This document shows positions 49,753-61,737 of a stretch of DNA of 64,000 bases, in pieces. The notes beneath the pieces were generated by a model, which did not search any database, was not told the origin of the DNA, and was given only the letters and a program-made list of their open reading frames with translations. Position numbers and translations under genes: made by a program. Source of the DNA: Chlorophyllum brunneum. Taxonomy: Eukaryota; Basidiomycota; Agaricomycetes; Agaricales; Agaricaceae. Position 1 is the stretch's first letter. Each line of letters starts with the position of its first letter. The DNA lies in the NCBI GenBank assembly GCA_963576785.1, contig OY756141.1, positions 3,162,001-3,226,000 of the forward strand. Direction: 5' to 3'.

Positions 49753-52700
49753 TCAGAATAGATTGAATTTTATTTTGTCTAAATTCTTTGTAAGAATATT
49801 GGCAGGATTTTCTGTGCCTTTCACAGAGAATATTTCAATCTTTCCGTCTTCTACCAAATCACAAATGTAATGGTATTTGATGTCGACATGTTTTGATCGT
49901 TTTTCTATTACTGGATTTTTGGCCCAAAATATTGAACCCTCATTATTACTGAAGAGATAAGGGGCCAATAATCGGATACCAATTTCTTCCAACAAATTGA
50001 CAGTCCAAACAAGTTGTTGACTGCAATCTGACAAAGCCATATACTTGGCTTCAGTGGAAGATAAAGCAACAGTTTTCTGTTTTCTACTTAACCAAGCAAT
50101 AGCTCTGCTGGCTAGTAAACAGAAATATCCAGTTACAGATTTACGACTAATTGGATCACCAGCCCAATCAGAGTCGGAAAAAGTATTAAGGCCTTGTATA
50201 GAACTTCCATTATAGGTAATTCTATATTTGTGAGTAGCATTAAGATACTTTAGCAAATGTAGACCTGCATTATAATATGCTTTAGTAAGGTTGGTCATAT
50301 GTTGTGATAATTTGACAGTGGCAAAAGCTATGTTAGGCTGACTACCTATCATCAGATACATAACTGATCCTACTAACTGTTGGTACCTCTTTATGAAGTC
50401 AGGTGTTGCCTTTTCTGTATTGGATTCGAAGATAAATCCATTTGGTAATAGAATTTCTTCTTTTCCAATTACTTTAAATCGATTAAGGACTTTTCCTAGA
50501 TAATCTATTTGGTCTAGGGTAATTGATTGGTTTATAGGATTTTGCAAAATTTTCATGCCAAGAAACTCTTTGGTTGGACCAAGGTCTCGGCATTCCCATT
50601 TCTTCATAAAGAGTGCCTGCTTCTCATGTAGAAGTCTAGAGCCTCTGATTCCAACAAACATTGAGTCATCTACATAGACCAGAGCTATAATAAGCTCTTT
50701 GGTTTTAGGGTCGTAGTAATAATAGACTCCAGCATCTAGTTTGGATCGGACAAATCCTAGGTCGGTCATTGACTTGGTCAATTCCTTCCACCATTGCTGT
50801 CCGGATTGCTTTAGTCCATAAATGGCTCAGTTTAATTTCCAAACCAAATTACCACGACCTGTATTGAAACCTTCTGGAAGTTCCATATAGAGTTCTTCAT
50901 CCAGTTTTCCGTAGAGATAAGCAGTTTTAACATCTAAACTGAGCATCTCCCAATCATTGAGGGCAGTAACTGCAAATATAAGTTGCACTGTCTCATAACG
51001 GACTACTGGTGAAAATAGTTCATTGTAATCAATTCCCTCTATCTGAGAGAATCCTTTAGCTACTAGTCGAGCTCAGTATTGACCATCTGATTTGGGTGTA
51101 AAGACCCATCTATTTTTGACAGCTTTTCTTCCAGGTGGAAGTTTAGCCAAGTCATAAACATGTCTTTCTTTGAGTGATTTTAACTCTTCTAAGCATGCTT
51201 TCCACCATTTAGATTTCTCTTCTGGTGGTAGTCGATTTAGATCCTTGAAAGAAATAGGAACTAATGGTGATTTGACTTTTTGAGCGCACAGATAATCAAT
51301 CATCCCTACTCCTCCTTCTCTGTATAAGTCTTCCATTGTAGAAGCTTCATGCTGAGAATGTCTATCGATTATTCCAGGTTTGGAAGCCTCTGATCGAATT
51401 TGTCTAACAAGTCTACTCGTAGAACTTGTCAACTTCAACTTAGGAGGTTGGAACATCTCATAGTCCTGGAGTATTTTGGTCAGATACTTTGTAGAACCAT
51501 AGAAGTTTCCTGGATGTTCAGGTACTTTTCTGGTTCTTTGTGGTCTCTGAGGTATTTCAGGAACCGGTATTTGATCCGAGTGACCTCGTGGTACAGAAGG
51601 ACCAGCATCCCGATCATCTTTGATAGGGGTATAGGGTATGAACGGTTGTACATCCGGATCATCTCTTTGAGAAGGCAGATGGTTCGGAGCTTCAGGGTGA
51701 TTGGGTGAATCAGCATATGATAATCCATCACTGTCATCGTCTTCTGGTATTTGTACTTCTCTTGCTGGGAAGAGAATGTTTTGCACAATACTATCCCACT
51801 CCTCCTGAACATCTGTATCAATATTTGGTGCCTTTCCCTTTCCTTTATTCTTTTTAGGTTCAGGGAAAGGAGTTGGAATTTGTCCATGAACAGATCTATA
51901 AGTCCTATCTTCCGGAGAACTTTTGGGAGAAGTTCGGGGTATAGGACTTGGTGGTCTATCAATAGGTAAACCAGTAGATGGATCTGGAGCATGGAAGACA
52001 ATAACTTCCGAAGGTATGCTTCGAGAAGTAGAAGATGATGGTTGGTTCATCCGTTCTTCTTGTTTCTTCCCAACACATTTAGGGAAGTGTTCTTCGCTGA
52101 ATACGGCTGTTGGAGATGTATAGATTACATTTCCATTTAGGTGCCTCATAAAATGATAGTTTTTCCTATCTGATGCCCAACCAAGGAAAATCATGAGTTC
52201 TGACTTCGCTGTCAGGTTATTATCTCTTATCTCTTTTGGGAGAAAGATATAAGCACCACAGCCAAAGACTCTCTCTTTGGAGATGTCTGGAATCTTCTGA
52301 TTCAACTTTTCATAAGGTGTTTTCCACATGAGCCGTGATACTGGTGTTTTATTATAGATATGTATCGCATGATCTATAGAAAACTCCCACCAACCGTCAG
52401 GAATACAAGCATGATGCCACATGGCTTCTGCTTTATCCATTAGAGTTTGGTTTAAGCATTTTGCTCAACCATTCTGTTGGTGTATATGTGGTGCACTGGT
52501 CTCATGTATAATCCCTAATGAGTGCAAATGAAATTGCAACTCGTCAGTTGCATACTCTCCTCCTCTATCAGTGCAGAGATATTTTAATTTAGTCTCATAT
52601 TGAGTCTGAATTAAGGCAATGAAATTTTTCATTTCTTCTGCTACTTCTGATTTCTTATGGAGGAAGCGAATCCATCCATGAGAGGAAAAGTCGTCCATTA

Positions 52701-53948
52701 TGGTCATGACCCATTTAAATTTATAGTAAGAAAGAATCGGAAGTTCAACTAAATCCGAGTGTATTCTTTCAAATGGACGCTTTGCGCGTGTAGGGTTCTC
52801 TCTAAAGGGTTTCTGGTACATCTTTCCCTTGGCACAACCATCACAGACTCGGGAATTTGCACCAGAGTAAACCCAATCGTATTTTTCTCAAAGTGATTGA
52901 GGATACAATTAGAGGGATGTCCTAATCTTGCATGTACAACTTTGTAGCCAACGATCGGATCCGCAGTCATAGCTGCATATTCCGAATGTACAATTTTGGT
53001 ATTAACAAAATGTAAAGTAGTGTTATGACTTGCTGAAGGATATGCTTGAACTACTACTGATTCATTGGCATCTGTTCTAACAGTTTTGCCATCTTGGCAT
53101 AACTGTCCCACTGACATTAGTCGTTTAGAGGTTTCTTTTAGAAGGAAGACTGGATATATTGATATCTGCATTGGTTGAACGCTGTCAGTCTTTCCGTTAT
53201 AGACTCTATACTTAAGCATAACTGCGCCAAGACCAACTGCATTAAGGTAGGGGCCTTGTGCTCCTACAGTCTGAATTGGGATCGAAACTTCGAGTTCCTC
53301 GAAGTTGATGAAGTTTTCCGCATAAGGGGTATAATGACATGATGCCTCTGAGTCTAATAACCATATATCACTATATTCTTCTAGTGGCGTTATGATTTGA
53401 TCATTGCTTAGCGATCGAGATCTAATTTGATCCGGTACTCTTAAAAACTGATCAGGCATGCGTGTGGAGAAACAAAAAAGTTGAGAAGTGTTAAAACACT
53501 TCTCATTTATCCATTCACTCGTAACAACATTATTATGGGATCCTAAAGATCCCGATAGTGTAATTACATGCCCAGCCCCCGATGTCCCTTCCCCTTGCCC
53601 TTGCCCTTCTTCTTGCGAAGTTGGCCAGTCGGCATATTGGTGACAGGACTGTGTATCAGGGTTAGTAAGAGTATCTGAGATCGAATTGATCACATACCTA
53701 GCTCCTTCCTTCTTCTTGTAGTCACTTCCATAGTCAGTCAATGAAAGTCCAAGAGACACCTCAGATTGAGGTGCCAAAGCAAATGGTTCAGACTTTGGGG
53801 ACTTGGGAAGAGGCCCAGAAGAGGGTCCTGCGATGTTTGCAGGGTTCCTGGGGTCACGGATGTTGTAAGCAACATCCTGAGCCAGTGCCATGAGGTCGTC
53901 GACCTCCTTCTTGCTCTCAAGCCACTTGAAGACTTCGTCTACCAACAC
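49753..53948 (-). mobile_element. Ty1/copia retrotransposon 2, nearly full polyprotein with decay
   Basis: Read on the minus strand from 53948: a Gly/Gln/Ser-rich N-terminal part; protease LLDSEASCHYTP (DSEAS for DSGAS, about 53345); pre-integrase ARLGHPSNCILNHF (about 52900); integrase with HSDLVE and CTDRGGEYATDEL. The place of the catalytic Glu after QQNG reads a stop then Ala-Lys. VFGCGAYIFLPKEIRDNNL and a Pro/Ser linker follow. Reverse transcriptase has VKNRWVFTPK, DVKTAYL and YVDDSMFVG (about 50680); RNase H has SDSDWAGD and SSTEAKYMAL. TGA stops lie at 52465, 51073 and 50827, and a one-base slip in an A-run near 52880. Otherwise remarkably open, so relatively young. Confidence 0.88.
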
Positions 53949-53963
53949 TGTAAGTGTGGCAGG

Positions 53964-54752
53964 TCACCTGTAAGTGGTCTTGACCTTCTGAGTAAGAGAG
54001 TATTTCTTACTCTGGAATCGCTCTGTTGGAGGGGAGGCCCAAGGAAGAGGAGGGAACTCCTCGTCATAGGTCCTTATGGCTGGAGCTACTATTTCCTCCC
54101 AAGGAGGAAGGTAGAATGGCTGAACCTCTCTGGGTTCAAGCGAGTCACCCCGGGCAATGGAGTCCATGCTTGGGATCTTTACCACATGGTGCATAGCCAA
54201 ATTAATTTTTGTCCCAAATTTGGGAGAAACCAATAAGGTATATGGTGAACCAAGGGGTAAGAGAAAAGAGAAGCGGACACGAGTCATGTTAATATTGGGG
54301 TTACTATGCTTTAGGAACCATTTACTCACCCTCGTGTGTCCCTCACAGGTACAACCTGGGGGGTGACCAGAAGGAACTGAAGGTGCACCGGGAGGTGTCA
54401 CCAATCATCCTTGTTGGGTGCAGGGATGAGAGACCTCATGCATCCGTCGATCATAATGATCAAGGGCACATTTCTTCACCATTTGCATTGGCGAAGGACC
54501 AGTGACGCAATCGCGCCAGGTGATCACCTGTTGGATCTGCAGTAAGTTTTCGAGCAGGGCAGTGAAACATAAGTTTTGTGCTTCAGCATGCACCTTTTTC
54601 TTGAGCTCAGTACGAGCATTCTCTTGTGCCTGCTGGACCTTCTTGGGATTAACCCAAGTAAGAGGTTTTGGTCTCTCACTCACTAGTATGCCTACCCCCT
54701 GCCTCTTCCTCTCCCACGCTGGAATTTTCTCCGACGCTACCGTGTCCACCAA
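53964..54752 (-). other. Unassigned frames upstream of copia element 2
   Basis: Two minus-strand frames: 54405-54752 (ERKRQGVGILVSERPKPLTW, then LQIQQVITWRDCVTGPSP) and 53964-54404 (FYLPPWEEIVAPAIRTYDEE). They may be the Gag region of this or another element. The first begins inside the right repeat arm; a decayed copy of its start is in the left arm (about 40450-40525). No family is recognised. Confidence 0.35.
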
Positions 54753-56170
54753 ACTGTGCGTAACAAAACTTCTAAATGTATATAACTATAGTGGGCTCTG
54801 CGAACTAAACGTAGGACTTTCTAGTCCCATTTCCGAGAACCCACTTGAGGCTCTCTCGCTCCCACTGACAACATTGCCATCGTGATTGCGGGTGACGGAG
54901 GTAGGTAGTAAGAAGCCATGTCTAATGAGGTTCTCCAGCAATGATACATTGATTATATGTCTAAAAATAGGAGACGAGGATGGCGTAAAGGTCATAGGAA
55001 GTCATCTCGTAATGTCCACATTGCGAGAGACAATGGCAGGTGAACACTTGATCACAGAAGCCAGTGTGAATGGTCACAACGCAAGGCACCCAAAGCGGGC
55101 ACAGGCACATTTCAGATGGACTTGGGGAGCGAAAGGTAGCATTACCGTATCAATTCTCTTCCTCTTGGCCTGAACCTGGATGGCTGCCTACATTCATCTC
55201 CACAGCAATCAGCACGTAGCTAAGGCGCAGAGGAAGCAGAGTGATCTGGTTGAGGGTGATCGACTCTGGAAACTTCGAGACTTACGCAGTGCTACAGCCC
55301 ACAGTTGCTGGCGATAACAACTTATATAACACAATCTAACGGGTAACTGGGATGAGAGGTAGTTGAACGCTGACACCGGGGAACCGGGTGCACCAATGGG
55401 ACCTCCCACATCGGCGTATAATTTGACTCTCGCTGGATTGGCCGTCGACTGTCACAATTCTTCCTAGCTCATAATAGCCTATTCATCGTGAGTTCTCCTA
55501 CAATTCGTGAATATTGGTGTTGGATCAGACGGGATGTATCACCTCCGGCTGGATCATCACGGCTTGTCCACGCACAGGTTACATGCCAGCGATCATGGAC
55601 AGGGATGTGGGTAGCATCTTGGCTCAGGACACGAGGTAGCCGGATTGTTGTGTTCTGGGTATGGCCTCTTCACGTCTCTAGAGACACACGAGCATATTAC
55701 AGGTCGCTGTTTTACCTCTGCTTTCTACAACCAAGTATTCGTCTGTTCCTAGAGCACCCCTCATTGCGCCGTGGCTAGCTCCCAAAGCATTCCAAGAGAA
55801 CCATATGATCTGGTGCGTCATGTTCAGCTACAAGAACTGTCCATAATTATTGGAGATTTACGATTGTCATGTCGAACTCCACGGGAGTGGATCCTAGCTG
55901 AGGAAACCTACACACTCCTTGCAATGGGGCCACGACCTATGATAGAACCACGTCGAATCCACATGAACCTCCGGAATCGCCCCTAACTGATACAGCCTAC
56001 CTTTGACCACGTCCAAAAAGCTTCTTTCCTGATGGGATCCAGGCGACAAACGAGCTTCCCTTGCGGCAGTGACGTCCAATGACCTATACTGTGATATGTG
56101 TCCCCATACGAATATAAGAGGGCGATGGAGGTCGGGGATTAGAGCGGCAAGCCTTCGAGTTCAGAGCAAA

Positions 56171-57429
56171 ATGCCTTGTATTCGAGAGCTTTGCTTGATT
56201 CTGATTTCCTCTGCTATATTGACACTCGCTGTGATTCAGCGACTCTTATATTCCTTGCCTAACAAGCGTCGCGTACCTCACACGTCATCTGCTACTCTGA
56301 GCTCCGTTCACGCACTCCTTGCTCCTCGAGATACCCCTCATGCGCAACTGCTCGAGGAACGAGCCAGGGCCAATGGGCATCTGGCACGGGCCCTAGGTCT
56401 GACCAACACTTTCGTTGATCCAGACCCACGAGTCCATGCAGAGTTCGTCCGACATTCACAGCGACTCCTCAAGGAGGCCCAGACGTGCGGATGGAGAAGA
56501 TTCCATCAGGTTTGTAGCCTGGCGGTCCGACTCACGGCGGACGAGATGCCGTTCAAAACCGATCAGGGTATTCCTTTCGACAATTTCGTACAGATCGTGG
56601 TCCTGAGGACAATCCTAGCTGGTTTTCTCAACATTGGGAGAGACGTTGACGAGCTGGATTCCACGTCTCTCGCTTTGGTGTCCACGTCTATTAACGAACT
56701 CTGGACACTGTCCAAGTCAGAAATTCCCCCTCCACATCTCTCCGAACGCCTCCAAGAGCATTTGCGCCATCTCATCCCATCGAAAGCGCCATGGAAAACC
56801 CTATTGATTTTATTGTACCTACCTGGGAAACCATGTGGCGAGTATGTGCAACGACCATTGCCCACATCCAGGGGGCCGAGGGATACGAAACCCTCTTTGA
56901 CGAGTTCCTTCAGGCTGAGGCCTCGATCACCCAGCAATTCAGCACGGCTGGCAGGCAAGGATTCAGCGTGAGGAACTTTATCGAGGAGGCAATGAGACTC
57001 CATCCGCCGGTGAAGCGCATCTCCCGCCTTCGCTGCTCCACAGCCGACACCATGCCTTCCAGATATTCGCCGACGATCTTTTCTCGTATTCAGGATTGGG
57101 TTCGTCCTTCGCGAGCTCAGGTGGATGTCCCAGTCAAGGAGGTCGCTGACATAGAGGCAGTCCTTCGAGATCGAGCAATTTGGTCAGACAATGCCCATGT
57201 CTTCGAACCTGGACGTCATCAAGCATCGGATATACAGAGAAGGGAGGCGCTCAAGCTCGTGTTTGGGCATGGCCCGTTGCGTTGTGTTGCAGCATCTTGG
57301 GCACCAATAGCAGCGGCCGTCATCTGCGCAACCGTCGTAAGCGAATGTCGAGAGGGCGGGTGGAAGGTGATCCCTGGTAGCACGATGGGCGGAAGGTTGG
57401 GGTGGGATGGCTGGAGGGTAGTGAAATGA
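56171..57429 (+). pseudogene. Divergent P450-like gene with frameshift, right copy
   Basis: Base-for-base mirror of the copy at 36712-37970 wherever compared, including the frame change (about 56766-56791), the K-helix motif EEAMRLHPPVKR and the haem-type loop FGHGPLRC. The start MPCIRELCLILIS is at 56171. As both copies share the lesion, either the gene was already broken when duplicated or one copy was overwritten by the other. Confidence 0.65.
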
Positions 57430-58577
57430 TCAGGAGGGGTGTGAAATTTTCTTTACATGGTTTCGGATCCTTTTACTCCTTTTACTGTTCTTTTGTCGTA
57501 TCAGTAACATGTCCCTGGTCCCTTGTCAATTAGTGATCTCCAGCCGTGGTTGAGACCATGATATCTCAGGGCAACGCCGGCGACCACAGCTTTGCCTCTA
57601 AAGGGTTACCCGACACCCTGAAACCCTGACGTCTCTCCTCCACATTCCCATCGATGAGCACTCAGTAACAGGTCGCAGAACGGTTCCCTCGTTGATTGAT
57701 GAAGGGCCTGTTCTCGTTATAGTCAGTTCCGTTTGCGTATCCGGCTGGCACGATTATATCCTTCACATGCTCTCCACCTCCGTTGAGCACTGAGCCCATG
57801 TCTACCACCTCATGGCCCGAATCATGGATACTAGTTCTATACTCGCTCCCTTTCCGTGCCCATGAGCTTTTCAAGAGTTCCTCCTTCGCTGCTACGTCTA
57901 CCAGGTCCAAATTCTTCGAGGTAATCAAGGTGGTTACTGGAACGGACCTGGTCCCCTGACACATGAGTGAAGTACGCTCGGTACAATCATACAACTGTTA
58001 CTTTTCCCTTTCTATGTGACATCGAATGGCCTCATGCCCGGAAACTGCTGTTGAATGTGATGCAAGGGATTAAGGATGCCTACATACGTGTTTCGGATAC
58101 GAATAGTTATTGCCGCAACACCTAATTTCAAATTTTCATTATTGGCTTCACCTGCGATCGTTGGGGTGGACCATGATATCTTTCTCCACTGAGGCCTCCA
58201 GGGTTGAACGTCGAACCACTGACTAGAGCCTCGAGAATTTTCCCACCTTGACCAAGTTGGTAGCAGTCTTCACCAAGATGAGCATTTCCGCCTTCAATTC
58301 CAAGGATACTGGGTTCATATGATATACGAGACGATGCATTTATACAAGTAGTTACAAGTGGATCTGCACACGACTAATCATGTCGATACGACCAGTGCTA
58401 CATCGAAGAGAGAAATACTCGGCATAGGCGCTAGAAGAGAGAGATAGGGAGATATAGTCAGACTGCTTTGTAGGCTTGTGTCCTTGTATTGAATAATTGA
58501 AGGCAGTCGACATATTACACTAGGCACTACCGGAAATCCCGGATAGATCCACTCAACGACACACTTCCTTTCGCCTA
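57430..58577. other. Unassigned part of right arm
   Basis: Mirror of 35564-36711. It contains the duplicate of the 110-codon frame (57662-57994, minus strand) and no other recognisable feature. Confidence 0.35.
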
Positions 58578-61500
58578 TTAGGGATCGCTTTTAGTCCGCT
58601 TTTGAGGACGTTCCTTGGATGGGCCCGTATTCGGAGACCACAGTTCTTCACGACTACGGGATCCAAGTGTGGTCACCTCTGCAGTCCCGGGTTCAGGATT
58701 CAGAGCTTGAGTCGATGGATCTTGTTGTGTGGCTGGATCCCTGAGCTGCGCTTCCCTAAGTGGCTCATTCGCCTTCCTTTCCTCCCTGACCCAAGGGACT
58801 GTCAAGTGCTCCGAAATCGCCTTCTCTGTGTCCCGTTTCTCTTCGTCCCTTCGTTTGTATTCCTCCATAGTCGCCTTAAGATGGTCCTTGTCTGTCTCAG
58901 GGCCGTTTTTCTTCTCGCGTTCGATGGCTTCGTCTAAGATCTTGAGAAGTATGCGATGAGGATAATAGTACTCGTAGCCAAAATGTAGAAACGCCACTGT
59001 GAGGAATGTGAACCACTGCCTCATGAGTGGCACGAGGTCGCTGAAATAGGGTGAAAAATTCGCAAAGATTTCCTCAAGCCCAACACGACCGTCGTTGCCG
59101 TAGAGGTCGTAGAGTGATCGTTTGGCAACCGGGCCACTATAGTATTTGTTAATAATATCATTGGGCGGATTTTCTCGCTCGCCCCCAGGTCCCATATAAT
59201 GAAGTGGAATATAGGCCAGGGTCCACCAGAGCGAATCGAGGTCATGGATCGCGTTGTGGCCATGGTTCCCTATATGACAACTGGAAAATGCCAGGGTGCC
59301 CTGCGTAACTTGAGTGAAGACGAAGCGCATTGTAGAGAAGGGTCTGGAGACATACTGTAATGAATCCAGGTCCCGGGGGCCGTAGCTCAAAGTCGGGCAG
59401 AGGGTAGCGCTCCTAAATAGGGCACGGTCAACAGCGGCTCAGCATTGCAACGGGCTGAACTCTCACCTTTGGCCAACCAAGGTCGTCGATGGTCAACTTC
59501 TCTTGGCTGCCGTCAGGATACCAAATCATCTCCACTGCGCCGACATATTTGACAGCGCATTTTCCAGCAATGTCTATTGCAAACTGCATGTCGTCCTCAT
59601 CCATAATTATTCCAAGTTGTGTCTGGTTGAGCTTAGTCAAAGGTACATCTTTTATAGGCGAGAAGGGGTTTTGATTGGGTGTGAATTTGCTGTGGTCAAA
59701 ATCGATGATATGGCCACCATCCTCTGATATGATCATATTGCCCAGGCTCACATCCCGGTGGACTATGCCTTTCTTATACAACTTCTCGAGTTCTATTCAA
59801 GGCAAGGCGGTGAGCAAGTAAACTAGGAGAAAAATGAACAGTCTCTTACCGCAAACAACTCCATGTAGGGATTCTAGCAACTCCAACCTGGTTGCAAACT
59901 GATCGAGGGGCCAGCCTGGAGGTTTGGAGACAATGCGGCATAGCGTCCTGGAGACCAAGCCAGGGTGGTCGTTTTGGTCTTTTGTTGCAGATGACGTATG
60001 TAAAGCTTTAAGGAGAGCCCTGCCCCCAGCAGTTGTACTCCGTATGTAGCTGCCGGAGCCCTTGGATCGCTTCGTGCTTATGTTGCTTGCCTTGTCTGTG
60101 GGAGGCTTCCCAGTGTTGGGTGGAGGGAGAGATTTCGTCCGGTCCTTGCGGATCGCTTTGAAAGTGTCCACCACCCGCCCTTCCATTTTCACGAAATAAG
60201 CCGTCTCCGCCCGAGCGCGCAAGTCGGCCTTATCGATTATGAAAGCTTCGTATGGCTTAGAGTCCAGTCCATGTTTCTTGGCGAGTTCGCCTTGCCCTTC
60301 AGGCTGCGCTGGTCCTGTCGAGTCGCTGTTCTCCAAACCTATATCGGAACCCACCAACCCGGGCAATCTCTGCCACTGCTGCTTCAAGATGTAGACCTCA
60401 GCCTGAAAGGATTTTTTCAATTACACGTTTCAGCTTGCAGAAGCACAGTGGATCACCTGGGTATTCTTCTGCATCCAGTCATCCAATTTAACAACACGGA
60501 AGACATTCGTTCCTCTCCCCCAAATCCGACGTGACCTGACCAGCCCTACGGGATCTATTGCAATATACTTGTTATCAAACACCCAAGGAATATCGTAGGT
60601 ACTGCGGTTGTGGAATGCAGTTGGCGGTAATTTGTATGAATATACCGCAGCCTCGGTCTTCTTGTCCCAAATCTGACAGGTTGGATCCCACCCAAGACGT
60701 TCGGGGGACAGGTAGGAAAAACTCGCAATGACTTGTATGAAGAGTTCTGGATCCTAAAGCATACTGTCGGTCAGTTGGTCCGTGTAAGCCTCATTTAAGA
60801 TCTCCGAACCTTATGGATGTCAATTGCCTCCTGCGTACCGATAATGCCACTGCGATCAAACAGGTATACGTGCAGGAAATTGGTGCAGAGAGTGAGGGCA
60901 ATAACATAAAGGCGATCTACCTGCTCCGTCTGTACTGAGCTGCGCAAGAAGTCGGGTTCTACTCTCCTTGAGTTTCACCTCGATGATCGTGTAAGCCTGA
61001 GTCCACCAAATCTAGTCGAGGACCGACAAGTCAGAAGCGGTTCACGCTTTAGTAGATCAGTCTTACTCGTGGTGCATTATTATCAGCTTCCAAATCTTGT
61101 TCAGATGGCTGGTAGCTTTCTGAAGAAACAGGACTCGGCAGTTGTTCGTCCGAGCTTCCTTCCATAGTGATATCACTGCCCTCGGAGGTACATCAGCACC
61201 AGGAATGAAAAGCGTGCAGAGCTGTCTTACTTCTGATGAATGATTGCTTGTTGTACGAGAACGCCCCGACCGACGAAGTTCTGGTTGGATGACTGGTGGA
61301 ACAGACAGAGCCTGGGATGTTGTCTCAACCACCTTATCGGAGGTGAATGTGATATCTGGTTTCAATTCACGACCGTCATGGAAGGGGTGCAGTGTTTTGA
61401 GAGGTTGATCATTTGAACCGACCCATCGTCCGGAGAGACGGTCCTTGCCAGGTGGTACCATCTCCTCGGTGTAGGAAGCTATCTTGTTGATTATTGATAC

Positions 61501-61737
61501 GAGAGGGGAATAAATATCTGCCTCTTTACTCTTGGCCTTCTGATCACTAGATTCAGCGGAATTCGGTTCCGACTCGAGTGAGGGAAGTTCGCTCCACTTG
61601 GCTCCGTTGTAAAGTCCTTCCTCTTCAAACCTCTCTAATAATTGCTGAGAGATGATGACGGGCAGAGGAAGGAAGATATCGAGGAAAGCCTTTATATCGG
61701 GGTCACAGACCAAGATCTCGGGTATATCTTTCATCAT
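58578..61737 (-). CDS. FunK1-type protein kinase, copy C, possibly disrupted
   Basis: Third FunK1 paralog, clearly diverged from A and B over most of its length. The start MMKDIPEILVCDPDIKAFLD is at 61737 and the N-terminal region runs to about 61063, with an intron donor GTAAGAC after HHE. The kinase core is HRDVSLGNMIISEDGGHIID (about 59710-59765), then DFDHSKFT and HDLDSLWWTLAYIPLHYMGP (about 59210-59260). The tail ends QKRTKSDP at 58578, inside the inverted-repeat arm. Around 60915-60945, where A and B encode LSTYVRRILAEQVDRLY, copy C lacks 17 bases. LSTDG then runs out of frame with EQVDRLY, predicting truncation unless splicing rescues it. Confidence 0.72.

Larger units (their letters stand above)
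54687..58673. repeat. Right arm of a large inverted repeat
   Basis: Reverse complement of 35468-39201 plus 40257-40527. It holds the empty site for the TIR element at about 54940-54947. It contains the P450-like pseudogene, the 110-codon frame and the 3' end of FunK1-C. This arm keeps CpG at sites that are TpG or CpA in the left arm's distal part. Confidence 0.92.
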
